Shown here piece after piece: positions 8,596 through 17,040 of a DNA stretch of 30,488 nt. The notes under the pieces are model-generated. The model had not been told where the DNA came from and did no database searches. It worked only from the letters and a program-made list of their open reading frames with translations. Numbering within the stretch: position 1 is the first letter of the stretch; the number at the start of each line of letters is the position of its first letter. This stretch comes from QHXQ01 sp036389375 (GTDB taxonomy: Bacteria; Acidobacteriota; Blastocatellia; Pyrinomonadales; Pyrinomonadaceae). A program made the position numbers and the translations under genes. The DNA lies in the NCBI GenBank assembly GCA_036389375.1, contig DASVQA010000153.1, positions 1 to 30,488 of the forward strand, read 5' to 3'.

Positions 8596-9570
8596 TCACA
8601 GCGGCAGTGCGCCATAACGCGCGCCCGCCTGTTGGCGCAGCCGTCGTTTACGCCGCCGCAACAGTCCGTGCGGCACGACAAGCCCGGCGACGAGCCGCGC
8701 GGCTTCCACGAGCGACGGCGCACCGCGCGGGTCTTTGAGCAGCAGACCGAGCGCCGTCCGTTTGTGTCCCTGTCGCATAAACTCCTGCGCGCTGCGAAAA
8801 CGCGCGAGTGCCTGCACGCCTGCGAGTGCGCGCGCGCTCAAGCCTAACGCTTCGGCCGCGCGCTGCTGCGCCGCCAGCCGCTCGGCCAGCATCATCGTCA
8901 GATTCTGGCTCGCATTCGAGTCGTGCTGCCGCCAAGCGGACAGCACGCGCGCGTCGAAAGCAAACTCGCCCGTGGCGCTCAGGCGCAGGTATAACTCGTA
9001 ATCTTCGAGGCGCGCCTGTTCGTTCCAAGCGGGCACGGGCAGCGCGGCGCGACGATAGACGACGGTCGGGCTGAGCGGCGCAAGCGTGGTCAGAAGCATC
9101 GCGCGTGCGTCGCCGTCCACGTAGCGTGCCCAGTCGGTCGTGCAATCAATGATGCGCTCCGCCGCGTCTATGCTGTAAGCATGACCGTAGGCCAGAACGG
9201 CGCGCGGGCGCGCTTCGAGTTGAGCGACGCGCGCGGCTAAAAAGTCGGCCAGCCAGAGATCGTCCGAGCCGAGATAGGCGAAATAAGCGCCGCGCGTGTG
9301 CGCCAGCCCCTCGTTGAGCGTCGCGGCGAGGCCGCGATTCGGGCGCACGATCAGTTCGCACGCGACGGGCGCATCGCGCAGCACGCGTTCGATGATGCGC
9401 GGCGAGTCGTCCTTTGAGCCGTCGTCAATGACCAGCAACTCGCGCGGGCGAAGCGTCTGGCGGAAGATCGAGCGCAGGCATTTTTCGACAAAGCGTGCGT
9501 GGTTGTAGGATGGCACGACGACCGAGACATCGGCGTGCGGCAAGGCTGCGCTGTGGGGCGTGTTGGTCAC
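8596..9570 (-). CDS. Family 2 glycosyltransferase
   Basis: This GT2 enzyme has about 324 residues. The GT-A core begins ADVSVVVPSYNHARFVEKCL, followed by LLVIDDGSKDDSP, RPNRGLAATLNEGLAHTRG, and the metal-binding region YFAYLGSDDLWL. A later LEDYELYLRLSATGEF matches the acceptor-side ED motif. The open frame runs up to 9849, but the extra N-terminus overlaps the divergent methyltransferase gene and has no domain. GTG 9570 leaves 11 residues before the core strand. No Shine-Dalgarno sequence precedes it; instead a perfect TATAAT ends 14 bases upstream. It converges on the ligase-family gene. The acceptor is unknown. Confidence 0.88.
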   Translation of the reverse strand: MTNTPHSAALPHADVSVVVPSYNHARFVEKCLRSIFRQTLRPRELLVIDDGSKDDSPRIIERVLRDAPVACELIVRPNRGLAATLNEGLAHTRGAYFAYLGSDDLWLADFLAARVAQLEARPRAVLAYGHAYSIDAAERIIDCTTDWARYVDGDARAMLLTTLAPLSPTVVYRRAALPVPAWNEQARLEDYELYLRLSATGEFAFDARVLSAWRQHDSNASQNLTMMLAERLAAQQRAAEALGLSARALAGVQALARFRSAQEFMRQGHKRTALGLLLKDPRGAPSLVEAARLVAGLVVPHGLLRRRKRRLRQQAGARYGALPL

Positions 9571-9583
9571 GGTCGGCGCGCTG

Positions 9584-9612
9584 ATTATATTGCGCCGGGC
9601 GCGCACGTTGAA
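9584..9612 (-). promoter_or_regulatory. Candidate promoter with perfect TATAAT for the GT2 gene
   Basis: On the minus strand a consensus TATAAT occupies 9589-9584. A weak -35 (TTCAAC, three of six) lies 17 bases further upstream. The expected transcription start is near 9577, only about seven bases before GTG 9570, implying a nearly leaderless message. Confidence 0.5.
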
Positions 9613-9670
9613 ACTAAGAATTGCAGCGAAACCAAAATTGCAGCTCGCTTGCGCCCCGCGCGGATCGTTC

Positions 9671-10534
9671 ATGGACTCAAGCCACATAAAAGAGCTACTG
9701 CCGCGCGCCCTGCGTCGCCGGCTCGGCGCGGGCCGGCGCTGGCTGCGTGCGCGCCCGCCGCGCACGCGCCGCCAGCATGCACAACTGCTCGCCTCGTCTG
9801 CGCTCACGCCCGCCGACCGCGCCCTGCTAAGTAAAGTTGACACCCGCATCTCCTACGAAGACGGCATGTACAAGGGCGACGGCGCACACTATTTCAAGGT
9901 CGGGCTGTCCGCGATCCATTGCATAGACGAGGCGCTCGCGGCGGCACAGATCGAACGGGTGCAAAACATACTCGATCTGCCCTGCGGCTACGGGCGCGTG
10001 CTGCGCTTCCTCGCGCAACGCTTCCCCGCCGCGCGCATCACCGCCTGCGAGTTGCTGCCGGACGCCGTGCGCTTCTGCGCCGAAACGTTTGGCGCGCAGC
10101 CCGCACAGTCCACCTACAATCTCGACGAGTTGACGCTTCCTGCCCGCTATGATCTCATCTGGTGCGGCTCGCTCATCACACACCTCGACGCCCCGCGCAC
10201 GCGCGCCCTGCTCAAATTCTTCGCCCGCCACCTAGCGCCCGGCGGGTTGCTCCTCTTTACCGCGCACGGCGACTTTGTGGCCGCGCGCATCGAAGCGATG
10301 GCCGCTTTTTACGGGCTGAATCCACAGGACATCCCCGCGCTCGTCGCAGCCTACCAACGCGATGGTCATGGCTATCTCGACTACCCGGAAGCGGCCGGTT
10401 ACGGCGTCTCTCTAACCGCGCCCGCGTGGCTGCGCGCAGAGGCGCAAGCGGCAGGCCCTTTGCGCGAAGTCTATTTTCGTGCGCGCGGGTGGGACGAGCA
10501 TCAGGACGTGTTCGGGTTCGTGCTGCCAGCTTAA
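9671..10534 (+). CDS. Class I SAM-dependent methyltransferase
   Basis: This 287-residue protein starts at ATG 9671; the upstream open frame (from 9560) overlaps the promoter region of the divergent GT2. After a basic N-terminus of about 40 residues, motif I is ILDLPCGYGRVLRFLA, followed by an acidic loop in ITACELLPDAV, then YDLIWCGSLITHLD and LAPGGLLLFTAHG, the normal order of a Rossmann methyltransferase. The acceptor is likely a sugar hydroxyl or carboxyl, given the glycosyltransferase neighbours, but this is inference. It ends 12 bases before the next gene, suggesting one transcript. Confidence 0.88.
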   Translation: MDSSHIKELLPRALRRRLGAGRRWLRARPPRTRRQHAQLLASSALTPADRALLSKVDTRISYEDGMYKGDGAHYFKVGLSAIHCIDEALAAAQIERVQNILDLPCGYGRVLRFLAQRFPAARITACELLPDAVRFCAETFGAQPAQSTYNLDELTLPARYDLIWCGSLITHLDAPRTRALLKFFARHLAPGGLLLFTAHGDFVAARIEAMAAFYGLNPQDIPALVAAYQRDGHGYLDYPEAAGYGVSLTAPAWLRAEAQAAGPLREVYFRARGWDEHQDVFGFVLPA

Positions 10535-10546
10535 GCGTCCGCGCCC

Positions 10547-11659
10547 ATGAAAGTTCTGCACATACTCGATTCGCTGGGTCGCGGCGGCACGGAGGTGCTG
10601 GCGCTCGACCTGTGCCGGAACGCGCGCGCCGCAGGGCTTGATCTCATCTTGGCCGCGACGGGCGGCGGCGCGCTCGAAACCGAGTTCCGCCGCTCCGGCG
10701 TCGAGTTCGTCCGGCTCAAACGTCGCCTGCCTGTCGATCTCCTGCTCGCCGCGCAACTGCGCGCACTCATCCGGCGGCACGCGGTCGCAGTTGTCCACAC
10801 GCATCAAGCGGTCGAGGCGCTGCACGCTTATCTGGCGACGCGCGGCGCGGGCGTCAGACAGGTGATGAGCTTTCACCTCTGCGCGGCGGACGCGAAGAAC
10901 CGGCGCGCGCTCAAATTCCTCGCGCCGCGCATGGATGCCAACATCGCCGTCAGCCGCGACCTGCTCGCGTGTCTCGGCGCGCACGCCCGGCTCGACACGG
11001 CATGCAACTTCCGCGTCGTCTATAACGGCGTGGACGAACACAGATTAAAACCGGCAGGCGGCAACCTGCGCGCGGAATTAAAGCTTGCGCCGGACGCGCT
11101 GCTCGCCGGCATGGTCGGCAACTTCTACGCCGACGGGCGCAAGGATCAGTTGACCGTCTGTCGGGCGCTGCCGCAACTGTTCGCCGCCGCGCCGCACGCG
11201 CATTTCGTCTTCGTCGGCGCGCACGCGGCAGACGCGCCGCAGGTCTTTGACGAGTGCGTGCGCGTCTGTCAACAACAGGGCATCGCGCCGCGCGTCCACT
11301 TCTTAGGCCAGCGCGCAGACGTACCAGACATACTGCGCGCGCTCGATCTCTTCGTCTTCTCGTCGCGCGCGGACTCGTTCGGCTTGGCGGTCGTCGAAGC
11401 GATGTTGACGGGCGTGCCCGCCGTCGTCTCCGACATCGGGGCGCTGCGCGAAGTAACGGCCGAAGGTCGCTACGCCGTGATGTTCCGCACGGGCGACGCG
11501 GACGAACTGGCGCAACGTCTGATCGAACTGGCCAACGACAGGGCGCGGCGCGCGGCCCTCGGCGCACGCGGCCGAGTCTGGGCGGCCGAGCAATTCGGCA
11601 TCGCGGCCCACATCACGCGGCTGCGTGAACTGTACGCGGCGCTGGCGGGCATGCCATGA
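10547..11659 (+). CDS. Family 4 glycosyltransferase
   Basis: This is a 370-residue GT-B enzyme. The N-terminal fold opens MKVLHILDSLGRGGTEVLAL, with the glycine-rich loop that contacts the nucleotide. The linker contains VVYNGVDEHRLKP. The C-terminal domain has MVGNFYADGRKDQLTVCRAL and FLGQRADVPDILRALDLFVF, then SFGLAVVEAMLTGVPAVVSD, with the Glu of the E-x7-E motif (partner further on). It is a retaining transferase acting on the cytoplasmic side in the polysaccharide pathway. It directly follows the methyltransferase. Substrates are unknown. Confidence 0.92.
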   Translation: MKVLHILDSLGRGGTEVLALDLCRNARAAGLDLILAATGGGALETEFRRSGVEFVRLKRRLPVDLLLAAQLRALIRRHAVAVVHTHQAVEALHAYLATRGAGVRQVMSFHLCAADAKNRRALKFLAPRMDANIAVSRDLLACLGAHARLDTACNFRVVYNGVDEHRLKPAGGNLRAELKLAPDALLAGMVGNFYADGRKDQLTVCRALPQLFAAAPHAHFVFVGAHAADAPQVFDECVRVCQQQGIAPRVHFLGQRADVPDILRALDLFVFSSRADSFGLAVVEAMLTGVPAVVSDIGALREVTAEGRYAVMFRTGDADELAQRLIELANDRARRAALGARGRVWAAEQFGIAAHITRLRELYAALAGMP

Positions 11660-11708
11660 TGCGAACTGCAAAGCGTATGAGCGAGACTGGCAGAGAGGCT
11701 GAAGCGGC

Positions 11709-12827
11709 GTGCGTGTGTTGATGGGGATGCCGGAGGGCGCGTCGCTGGGCGGCCCCGCCGCGTGCGAGCCGCCGTTCGTGGCGGAGTTGCAACGACTCGG
11801 CATCGCGGTCGGCACAGAAGTATACGTGTATGGCGAGCAGTTGGCGGGCACGACCTTGCAGCAGCGCGTCCGGCGTGTGCTGCGCACCGCGCGGCGGCTG
11901 CGGCGGCGGCTGCGCAGCGAGCCGTTCGACGTGCTGCATCTGAACTCGTCGTTTGACGGCCGCGCCGTGCTGCGCGACGTGGCCACGCTCGGCCTCGTCC
12001 GCCGCAGTCCCACGAAAGTCTTCATCAAGTTTCATGGTTCAGACGCAGACCTCCTGCGCACGAGCGATCCGGTGCTGCGCCGCTTCACCCGCACCTTGCT
12101 GGCGCGCGCTGACGGCATCGGTGTGCTGTCAACGGAAGAGAAGGAGAATTTTATGCGCGCGGGCGTCGGCGCAGAGCGCATCTACGTCGTGAAGAACGTC
12201 GTGGCGGCGGACGAAACGCAGGCGGCAACCGACGATGCGGCTGAGCTACTGCGCGCGCGTTTGCAGGTCGCGGCCGGCGTGCCGCTCCTGCTCTTTATCG
12301 CGCGCTTCATTCCGGCGAAAGGTCTTATCGAAGTTATTCGCGCGTGCGCCACTTTACGCGAGCGCGGGCTGGTGTTTCGGCTGCTCTGCGTGGGCGACGG
12401 GCCGGCGCGCGCGGCGGCCGAAGCCGAAGTGGCGCGGCTGCGGCTGCGCCCGCACGCGCAGTTCTTCGGCTACGTGCCGGAGCCGGAGACGCGCGCCTTC
12501 TACGCCGGGAGCACGCTGCTCGTCTTCCCGACCTATCATTACGAAGGCTTCCCGATGGTCATCTTCAAATCGCTTGCGGCCGGTCTGCCTGTCATCACGA
12601 CGCGCATCCGCGCCGCCCGCGACTACCTGCGCGAGCCGGACAACTGCCTCTGGGTCGAGCCGCGCAACGCGGACGCGCTGGCCGAGCAGATCGCGCGGCT
12701 GCTGCGTGAACCGAGTTTGCGCGCCGCGATGGCCGCCAACAACCGCGCGCTCGCCGCGCAGTTCACCGCACAGGCGGTAGCGCCCGAATACGTCGCCGTT
12801 TACAATCAACTCCTCGGCGGCAGATGA
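11709..12827 (+). CDS. Family 4 glycosyltransferase
   Basis: This 372-residue GT-B protein starts at GTG 11709, with GAGAGG about 12 bases upstream. Family features are VFIKFHGSDADLLR and IGVLSTEEKENFMRAGV at the end of the N-terminal domain, IYVVKNVV in the linker, then LLFIARFIPAKGLIEVIRAC and FPTYHYEGFPMVIFKSLAAG with the donor-binding acidic residue. The YHYEGFP form is common in enzymes of exopolysaccharide and lipopolysaccharide outer-core pathways. A 49-base gap separates it from the previous GT4. Its ATG/GTG arrangement and orientation place it in the same run of genes. Confidence 0.91.
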   Translation: MRVLMGMPEGASLGGPAACEPPFVAELQRLGIAVGTEVYVYGEQLAGTTLQQRVRRVLRTARRLRRRLRSEPFDVLHLNSSFDGRAVLRDVATLGLVRRSPTKVFIKFHGSDADLLRTSDPVLRRFTRTLLARADGIGVLSTEEKENFMRAGVGAERIYVVKNVVAADETQAATDDAAELLRARLQVAAGVPLLLFIARFIPAKGLIEVIRACATLRERGLVFRLLCVGDGPARAAAEAEVARLRLRPHAQFFGYVPEPETRAFYAGSTLLVFPTYHYEGFPMVIFKSLAAGLPVITTRIRAARDYLREPDNCLWVEPRNADALAEQIARLLREPSLRAAMAANNRALAAQFTAQAVAPEYVAVYNQLLGGR

Positions 12828-12859
12828 GCACGCCCGGCTTAGCGGGCCAGCCTTGCCTT

Positions 12860-12936
12860 CTTTGCGCCTTTGCGTCTTTGCGTGAGGCTAATGCTGACCA
12901 AAGAATAACCTCACGCAAAGGCGCAAAGCCGCAAAG
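12860..12936. repeat. Inverted repeat built from 8-bp CTTTGCGN units
   Basis: The left arm (12860-12887) is three tandem CTTTGCGN units followed by GAGG. The right arm (12909-12936) is its reverse complement, with two mismatches in 28, both at the variable eighth base of the unit. The spacer is 21 bases. It lies in the 134-base gap before the AsnB-like gene, and a further GCGCAAAG unit follows at about 12942-12949. The open frame reads through the repeat from 12824, which inflates the apparent N-terminus of the next gene. Confidence 0.88.
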
Positions 12937-12961
12937 AGAGGGCGCAAAGAGTGAGTTGTTT

Positions 12962-14932
12962 ATGTGCGGCATCGCGGGATTGATCAGCCTTGAGCCGGAC
13001 GCGCGCATCGGCGCGATGCTGAAAGCTATCGAGCATCGCGGGCGCGACGACGAAGGCGTGTGGACGAGCGCGCCGTTGGACGACGCGGGCGCGCGCCTCT
13101 GTCTCGGTCATCGCCGCTTGGCCATCATTGACACGTCCGCGGCCGGGCATCAGCCGATGAGTTACGCCGACGGGCGCGTGCAGGTCACGTTCAACGGCGA
13201 GATTTACAACTACCGCGCGCTACGCCAAGAACTCGCCGCGCACGGCCACCGCTTTCGCACCGACACCGACACGGAAGTCCTGCTCGCCGCCTTCACCGAA
13301 TGGGGCACGGACTGTCTCACACGCCTGAACGGCATCTTCGCCTTCGCCCTCTGGGACGCGCACACGCGCACGCTCCTGCTCGCCCGCGACCGGCTCGGCG
13401 TCAAACCGCTCTACTACGCGACGACAGCCAGCACGAACGGCCACGGGCACACGAACGACGGCCCCGCCCGGCTCGTCTTCGCCTCTGAGATAAAAGCGAT
13501 CCTCGCGTCTGGTCTCGTCGGGCGTGAACTCAACCTTGAGGCGCTCAATCAATACCTCACGTTCCTGTGGACGCCCGACCCGCACACGGTCTTTCGTGGC
13601 GTGCATAAACTCCCGCCCGCGCACCTGCTTATCTGGCGCGACGGGCAGACTGAAGTGCGCGCGTGGTGGGACGTGGCCTTTGATCAGATTGAAGCCGGGC
13701 GCGACGAAACGTGGTGGCGCGAGCGCGTGCTTGAGACGCTCGACCGCGTGGTGGAGATGGAGATGGTCGCGGACGTGCCGCTCGGCTCGTTTCTCTCCGG
13801 CGGCGTGGACTCTTCGGCCATCGTCGCGCTGATGAACCGCCACAGCGCGGGCCGCCGCGTCTCGACCTACACCATCGGCATCGCGCCGGAAGATTTGCAC
13901 TACGACATCATCCCCGACGACGCGCGCTGGGCGCGACAGGTCGGCCAACTGCTTGAGACGGACTATCACGAGATCACGCTCAAGCCCGACGTGGTCGATC
14001 TCCTGCCGCGCCTCGTCTATCACATGGACGAACCCGTCGCTGACCCGGCCGTTATCACCAGCTATCTCGTCTCGCGGGCCGCGCGCGAGACGCTGACCGT
14101 GCTGCTCTCAGGCGTCGGCGGCGACGAGATCTTTGCTGGCTACCCGCGCCAGCTTGCGATGAAACTCGCGTCCGCGCTCGACCCCGTGCCGCAATTCCTG
14201 CGCCGGCCCGTCATGCGCGCTATTGCGGAGACGTTGCCCGGCGGCCGGCCCGGTCGTTTCACCGCGCCGCTCCGCAACGCCAAAAAGTTTGCGACGAGCG
14301 CTGCGCTCGCCTTCGAGGATCGCTATCTCGGTTTCGGCACGTATTTCACGGACGAGATGAAGCAGCGCCTCTACACAGACGACCTGCGCGCCGCGACGCG
14401 CGGCATGGACGCCTACGCGGAACACCGTCGCCACTTCGCGCGGTGCGCGACGGCAGCGCCGCTCAACCGCTTGCTCTACGTCGATCTGAAAACCTTCCTG
14501 CCCTGTCTCAACCTCGCCTACACGGACAAGACCTCTATGGCGGCGACGCTCGAAGTGCGCGTGCCGTTTCTGAATCACGAACTGGTGGAACTCGCAGCGC
14601 GCATGCCGCCCCGTTTGAAACTACGCGGCTTGCAGCGCAAGTACATCCTTAAGCGCGCGGCCGAAAAGCTCTTGCCGCGCGAGGTTGTGTGGCGTAAAAA
14701 GGCCGGCTTCGGTGCGCCTGTGCGCTCGTGGCTGCGCGGCGCTCTGCGCCCGATGGTTGACGATTTGTTATCTGAAGAGACCGTCAGGCGGCGCGGCCTC
14801 TTTCGCCCTGAAGAAGTGCGCCGCATCATTGCCGCGAACCTGTCGGGCCGTGCAGACTACAACCTGCAAGTCTTCCAGCTGCTCACGCTCGAACTCTGGC
14901 AGCGCACGTTTATGGATCAACCTGCTGGCTGA
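12962..14932 (+). CDS. asnB: Asparagine synthetase-like glutamine-dependent amidotransferase
   Basis: This 656-residue enzyme belongs to the AsnB family: an N-terminal glutamine amidohydrolase joined to an ATP-pyrophosphatase synthetase domain. I start it at ATG 12962, because processing must expose Cys2 of MCGIAG as nucleophile. The frame upstream to 12824 is only repeat sequence. GATase motifs are GHRRLAIIDTS, FNGEIYNYRALR and the R-D-R-L-G-V-K-P-L-Y-Y stretch, which is followed by a short insert rich in His and Asn. The synthetase ATP loop is SGGVDSS (279-285). In polysaccharide loci such proteins are thought to amidate sugars or carboxyl groups rather than make free asparagine; that role is inferred from context. 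Confidence 0.9.
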   Translation: MCGIAGLISLEPDARIGAMLKAIEHRGRDDEGVWTSAPLDDAGARLCLGHRRLAIIDTSAAGHQPMSYADGRVQVTFNGEIYNYRALRQELAAHGHRFRTDTDTEVLLAAFTEWGTDCLTRLNGIFAFALWDAHTRTLLLARDRLGVKPLYYATTASTNGHGHTNDGPARLVFASEIKAILASGLVGRELNLEALNQYLTFLWTPDPHTVFRGVHKLPPAHLLIWRDGQTEVRAWWDVAFDQIEAGRDETWWRERVLETLDRVVEMEMVADVPLGSFLSGGVDSSAIVALMNRHSAGRRVSTYTIGIAPEDLHYDIIPDDARWARQVGQLLETDYHEITLKPDVVDLLPRLVYHMDEPVADPAVITSYLVSRAARETLTVLLSGVGGDEIFAGYPRQLAMKLASALDPVPQFLRRPVMRAIAETLPGGRPGRFTAPLRNAKKFATSAALAFEDRYLGFGTYFTDEMKQRLYTDDLRAATRGMDAYAEHRRHFARCATAAPLNRLLYVDLKTFLPCLNLAYTDKTSMAATLEVRVPFLNHELVELAARMPPRLKLRGLQRKYILKRAAEKLLPREVVWRKKAGFGAPVRSWLRGALRPMVDDLLSEETVRRRGLFRPEEVRRIIAANLSGRADYNLQVFQLLTLELWQRTFMDQPAG

Positions 14933-14947
14933 AATTGAGGAGGTCGC

Positions 14948-15988
14948 ATGTTAAAGCGCACAGTGCTGATGTCTTTGTCGCTCGCCGTCGTCTTAGCGTC
15001 TGTCTGGCGCGGCAGCAGCAGCAGCGCGCAGGCTGACAGAGGTCAGACGCCGCGCCCGCTCCGGCCCGTGCATACCTTCTCCATCGTGGCGCGCGACGCG
15101 CAGACGGGCGAGTTGGGCGTGGCCGTGCAATCGCACTGGTTCTCGGTCGGCGCAACCGTCCCCTGGGCGGAAGCGGGCGTCGGCGCAATCGCCACGCAGT
15201 CGTTCGTCGATCCGAGCTACGGTCGCTTGGGGCTTGAGTTGATGCGGACGGGTAAGAGCGCGCCGGACACGTTGAAGTCGCTCGTCGCGGGCGACGACGG
15301 GCGCGACGTGCGACAGGTGGCGATGATTGACGCTGCGGGCCGCGTCGCCGCGCACACCGGCGCGAAGTGCATCGAAGCGGCCGGGCACGCGGTCGGCGAC
15401 AACTTCTCGGCGCAGGCGAACCTGATGGCGAACGACAAGGTGTGGCCCGCGATGGCGCGTGCCTTCGAGACGACCAAAGGCGATCTGGCCGAGCGCATGC
15501 TCGCCGCGCTCGACGCAGCGCAGGCCGCGGGCGGCGATATACGCGGTCGCCAGTCCGCCGCGCTCATCGTCGTCACCGGCAAACCGACGGGCAAGGCTTG
15601 GGCTGACCGCATCTTCGATCTGCGCGTTGACGACAGCCCCGAACCGCTCAAAGAACTGCGCCGCCTCGTCACTCTGCAACGGGCCTACAACCACATGAAC
15701 GCGGGCGACCTCGCCACCGAACGCAAGGACAACGAAGGCGCGCTGCGCGAATACGGCGCGGCCGAGCGACTCGTGCCAGACAACGCCGAGATGGTCTACT
15801 GGCACGCCGTCGCGCTCGTCAACATGGGGCGCGTCGAAGAATCGCTCCCCCTCTTTCGCCGCGCCTTCAACGCCGACGCCAACTGGCGCACCCTCACGCC
15901 CCGCCTCGCCAAATCCGGCCTCTTACCCGACGACCCCAAACTCATCGAACGCCTCACCAACGCCACTTCATCCAGCCCACCACGCTGA
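14948..15988 (+). CDS. Exported DUF1028 family protein with C-terminal TPR-like region
   Basis: This protein has 346 residues. A strong AGGAGG lies about five bases before ATG 14948. Residues 1-28 form a Sec signal peptide (MLKR, hydrophobic core, then SSSAQA). Residues about 38-220 match the DUF1028 family, an Ntn-hydrolase-like fold: HTFSIVARDAQTGELGVAVQ, VPWAEAGVGAIATQSFVDPS, AAGGDIRGRQSAALIVV. After residue 230 come helical TPR-like repeats (ALREYGAAERLVPDNAEMVY, then GRVEESLPLFRRAFNADANW). It is probably periplasmic. The family has no firmly established biochemical role that I know of. It follows the AsnB-like gene by 15 bases and may share its transcript. Confidence 0.87.
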   Translation: MLKRTVLMSLSLAVVLASVWRGSSSSAQADRGQTPRPLRPVHTFSIVARDAQTGELGVAVQSHWFSVGATVPWAEAGVGAIATQSFVDPSYGRLGLELMRTGKSAPDTLKSLVAGDDGRDVRQVAMIDAAGRVAAHTGAKCIEAAGHAVGDNFSAQANLMANDKVWPAMARAFETTKGDLAERMLAALDAAQAAGGDIRGRQSAALIVVTGKPTGKAWADRIFDLRVDDSPEPLKELRRLVTLQRAYNHMNAGDLATERKDNEGALREYGAAERLVPDNAEMVYWHAVALVNMGRVEESLPLFRRAFNADANWRTLTPRLAKSGLLPDDPKLIERLTNATSSSPPR

Positions 15989-16007
15989 CCGCGCAATGCG
16001 CCCGCCG

Positions 16008-16382
16008 TCATGTTCTGTTGCGTGCCCCACGCGCCGCGCGAATACTCCGCGCGCTCCGCTTGATAGCTGCGTCGTGCAACTTGTCCGGCTCATCTCCCGG
16101 CAGCACATGACCTTCAAGCGCGAGCCTATACAGCTTGAGCGCAGACGCGTGCGCGCCCGTTCGCAAATAAGCCAACTCGACTGCGACCAGCAATGCCTCT
16201 CTTGTTTGATTGATACCTGCCAAGCCGCTGTCCAACGCCTGCCGCATGCTATCGAACAACCGCGCCAACTTATCGGCCGCACTCGATTCGCCGCTTAGGA
16301 TCAATTCAATATCCGCCGCCAACTCTTCGCGCTCAAAAAGCGGCATTTCCTCATCGTCCGGCAAGTCATCTGTTGCGCTCAT
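16008..16382 (-). CDS. Small hypothetical protein, acidic N-terminus, helical
   Basis: I do not recognise this 124-residue protein. ATG 16382 is preceded by GAGG at a suitable distance, which favours it over the longer frame starting at 16442. The N-terminus is acidic (DDLPDDEEMPLFEREE). The rest looks alpha-helical, with a repeat-like stretch ALLVAVELAYLRTGAHASAL resembling one TPR hairpin. The C-terminus is arginine rich. It has no signal peptide or membrane segment. It converges closely on the DUF1028 gene (19 bases) and is divergent from the XRE regulator. Confidence 0.6.
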   Translation of the reverse strand: MSATDDLPDDEEMPLFEREELAADIELILSGESSAADKLARLFDSMRQALDSGLAGINQTREALLVAVELAYLRTGAHASALKLYRLALEGHVLPGDEPDKLHDAAIKRSARSIRAARGARNRT

Positions 16383-16443
16383 GGCGACCTCGCAGAATCC
16401 GTAGGTATAGGAACAAGCCCGCGCCCCATCGTCACAAAACAAT

Positions 16444-16495
16444 GTAATCTATTACCCTGCATAAGCGCAACCTATGCAATAATGCAAGCTATTGC
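16444..16495. promoter_or_regulatory. Two short palindromes upstream of the XRE gene (candidate operators)
   Basis: GTAAT-CT-ATTAC occupies 16444-16455. GCAATA-(8)-TATTGC occupies 16476-16495, running into the candidate -35 of the XRE gene. Both lie in the AT-richer divergent region between the 16382 (-) and 16525 (+) starts. Such dyads suit a dimeric HTH protein, so autoregulation by the XRE protein is a reasonable guess. Confidence 0.4.
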
Positions 16496-16518
16496 TGATC
16501 TGGTGGTCATGCTATAAG
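16492..16518 (+). promoter_or_regulatory. Candidate extended -10 promoter of the XRE gene
   Basis: TGCTATAAG (TATAAG at 16513-16518) with TTGCTG at 16492-16497, at a short 15-base spacing. The expected start of transcription falls on or within a base or two of ATG 16525, so the message would be leaderless. No Shine-Dalgarno sequence is visible. Confidence 0.45.
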
Positions 16519-16524
16519 CAGCGC

Positions 16525-16779
16525 ATGATCGAGGTCAGGCTTAAGCAGGTTCTAGAGGCTCGCGGGCGTAGCCGTTATTGGCTGGAAAAAGAAACCGGAA
16601 TCCATTTCAACACGTTAGCAAGAATTGAACAGGCCGAGCACACCAACCGCATCGAACTCCGCGTGCTCAACGAGATTTGCCGCGCGCTCGAATGTCAGCC
16701 GGGCGACCTGCTGGTTTTCGTTGACGAAGAAAAAAGCGCGAAACCCCGCGCGCAGAAGGGAACTAGAAAAGGAAAGTAA
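16525..16779 (+). CDS. XRE (Cro/CI)-family transcriptional regulator
   Basis: This is an 84-residue DNA-binding protein. The helix-turn-helix spans about residues 5-60: RLKQVLEARGRSRYWLEKET, then GIHFNTLARIEQ as recognition helix region, and LRVLNEICRALECQPGDLLV, the typical closing helix of the short YozG-like XRE group. A basic lysine/arginine tail (residues 70-84) follows. I take ATG 16525 rather than the upstream in-frame ATG 16492, which would overlap the promoter-like elements. It lies beside a HicBA pair. A diverged copy of its last codons and downstream sequence recurs at 17301-17385. Confidence 0.85.
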   Translation: MIEVRLKQVLEARGRSRYWLEKETGIHFNTLARIEQAEHTNRIELRVLNEICRALECQPGDLLVFVDEEKSAKPRAQKGTRKGK

Positions 16780-16811
16780 ACCCAACCGCAAAGGCAAATA
16801 AGCTATCTATC
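16727..16811 (+). repeat. 85-bp direct repeat, left copy (XRE gene tail and downstream)
   Basis: It is ungapped against 17301-17385, offset exactly 574 bp, with 70 of 85 positions identical by hand count. It includes the last codons and TAA of the XRE gene and about 30 bases beyond, ending at GCTATCTATC. The two copies bracket hicBA. Confidence 0.88.
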
Positions 16812-16824
16812 CAGCAGCAGCACT

Positions 16825-17040
16825 TCATGCGGCCACTTCAACATACGAAGAATAACTGCTTGGCTCTGGAATTTCGTAACCCTCTTCGCGCAACCCTTCC
16901 AGATGAAATTCAATCGCCTCCTGAATATTTCGCTCAACCTCGTCCTTAGTCTTTCCGGTTGAGCCACACCCTGGCACATCCGGCGAATAAGCCGAGTATC
17001 CGGTCGCCGTCTCTTCTACAATAATCAAATACTTCTTCAT
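16825..17040 (-). CDS. hicB: HicB-family antitoxin
   Basis: This is a 71-residue protein with the partial RNase-H-like fold of HicB antitoxins: YLIIVEETATGYSAYSPDVP, GCGSTGKTKDEVERNIQEAI, then EFHLEGLREEGYEIPEPSS. It is the short form, with no C-terminal DNA-binding domain obvious after residue 65, so repression may need another protein. It binds and neutralises HicA. Its ATG overlaps the hicA stop codon by four bases (17037-17040), so the toxin gene comes first, the usual order for this family. Confidence 0.92.
   Translation of the reverse strand: MKKYLIIVEETATGYSAYSPDVPGCGSTGKTKDEVERNIQEAIEFHLEGLREEGYEIPEPSSYSSYVEVAA

Noticed and set aside
7522..8847. 441-residue plus-strand open frame
   Set aside because: It is a frame-shifted shadow of the ligase-family gene and continues antisense into the GT2. 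No motifs.
12853..12950. CRISPR array
   Set aside because: Units of 8 bp in inverted orientation without spacers do not fit CRISPR, and no cas genes are present. The same holds for the heptamer arrays at 21707, 22841 and 27616.
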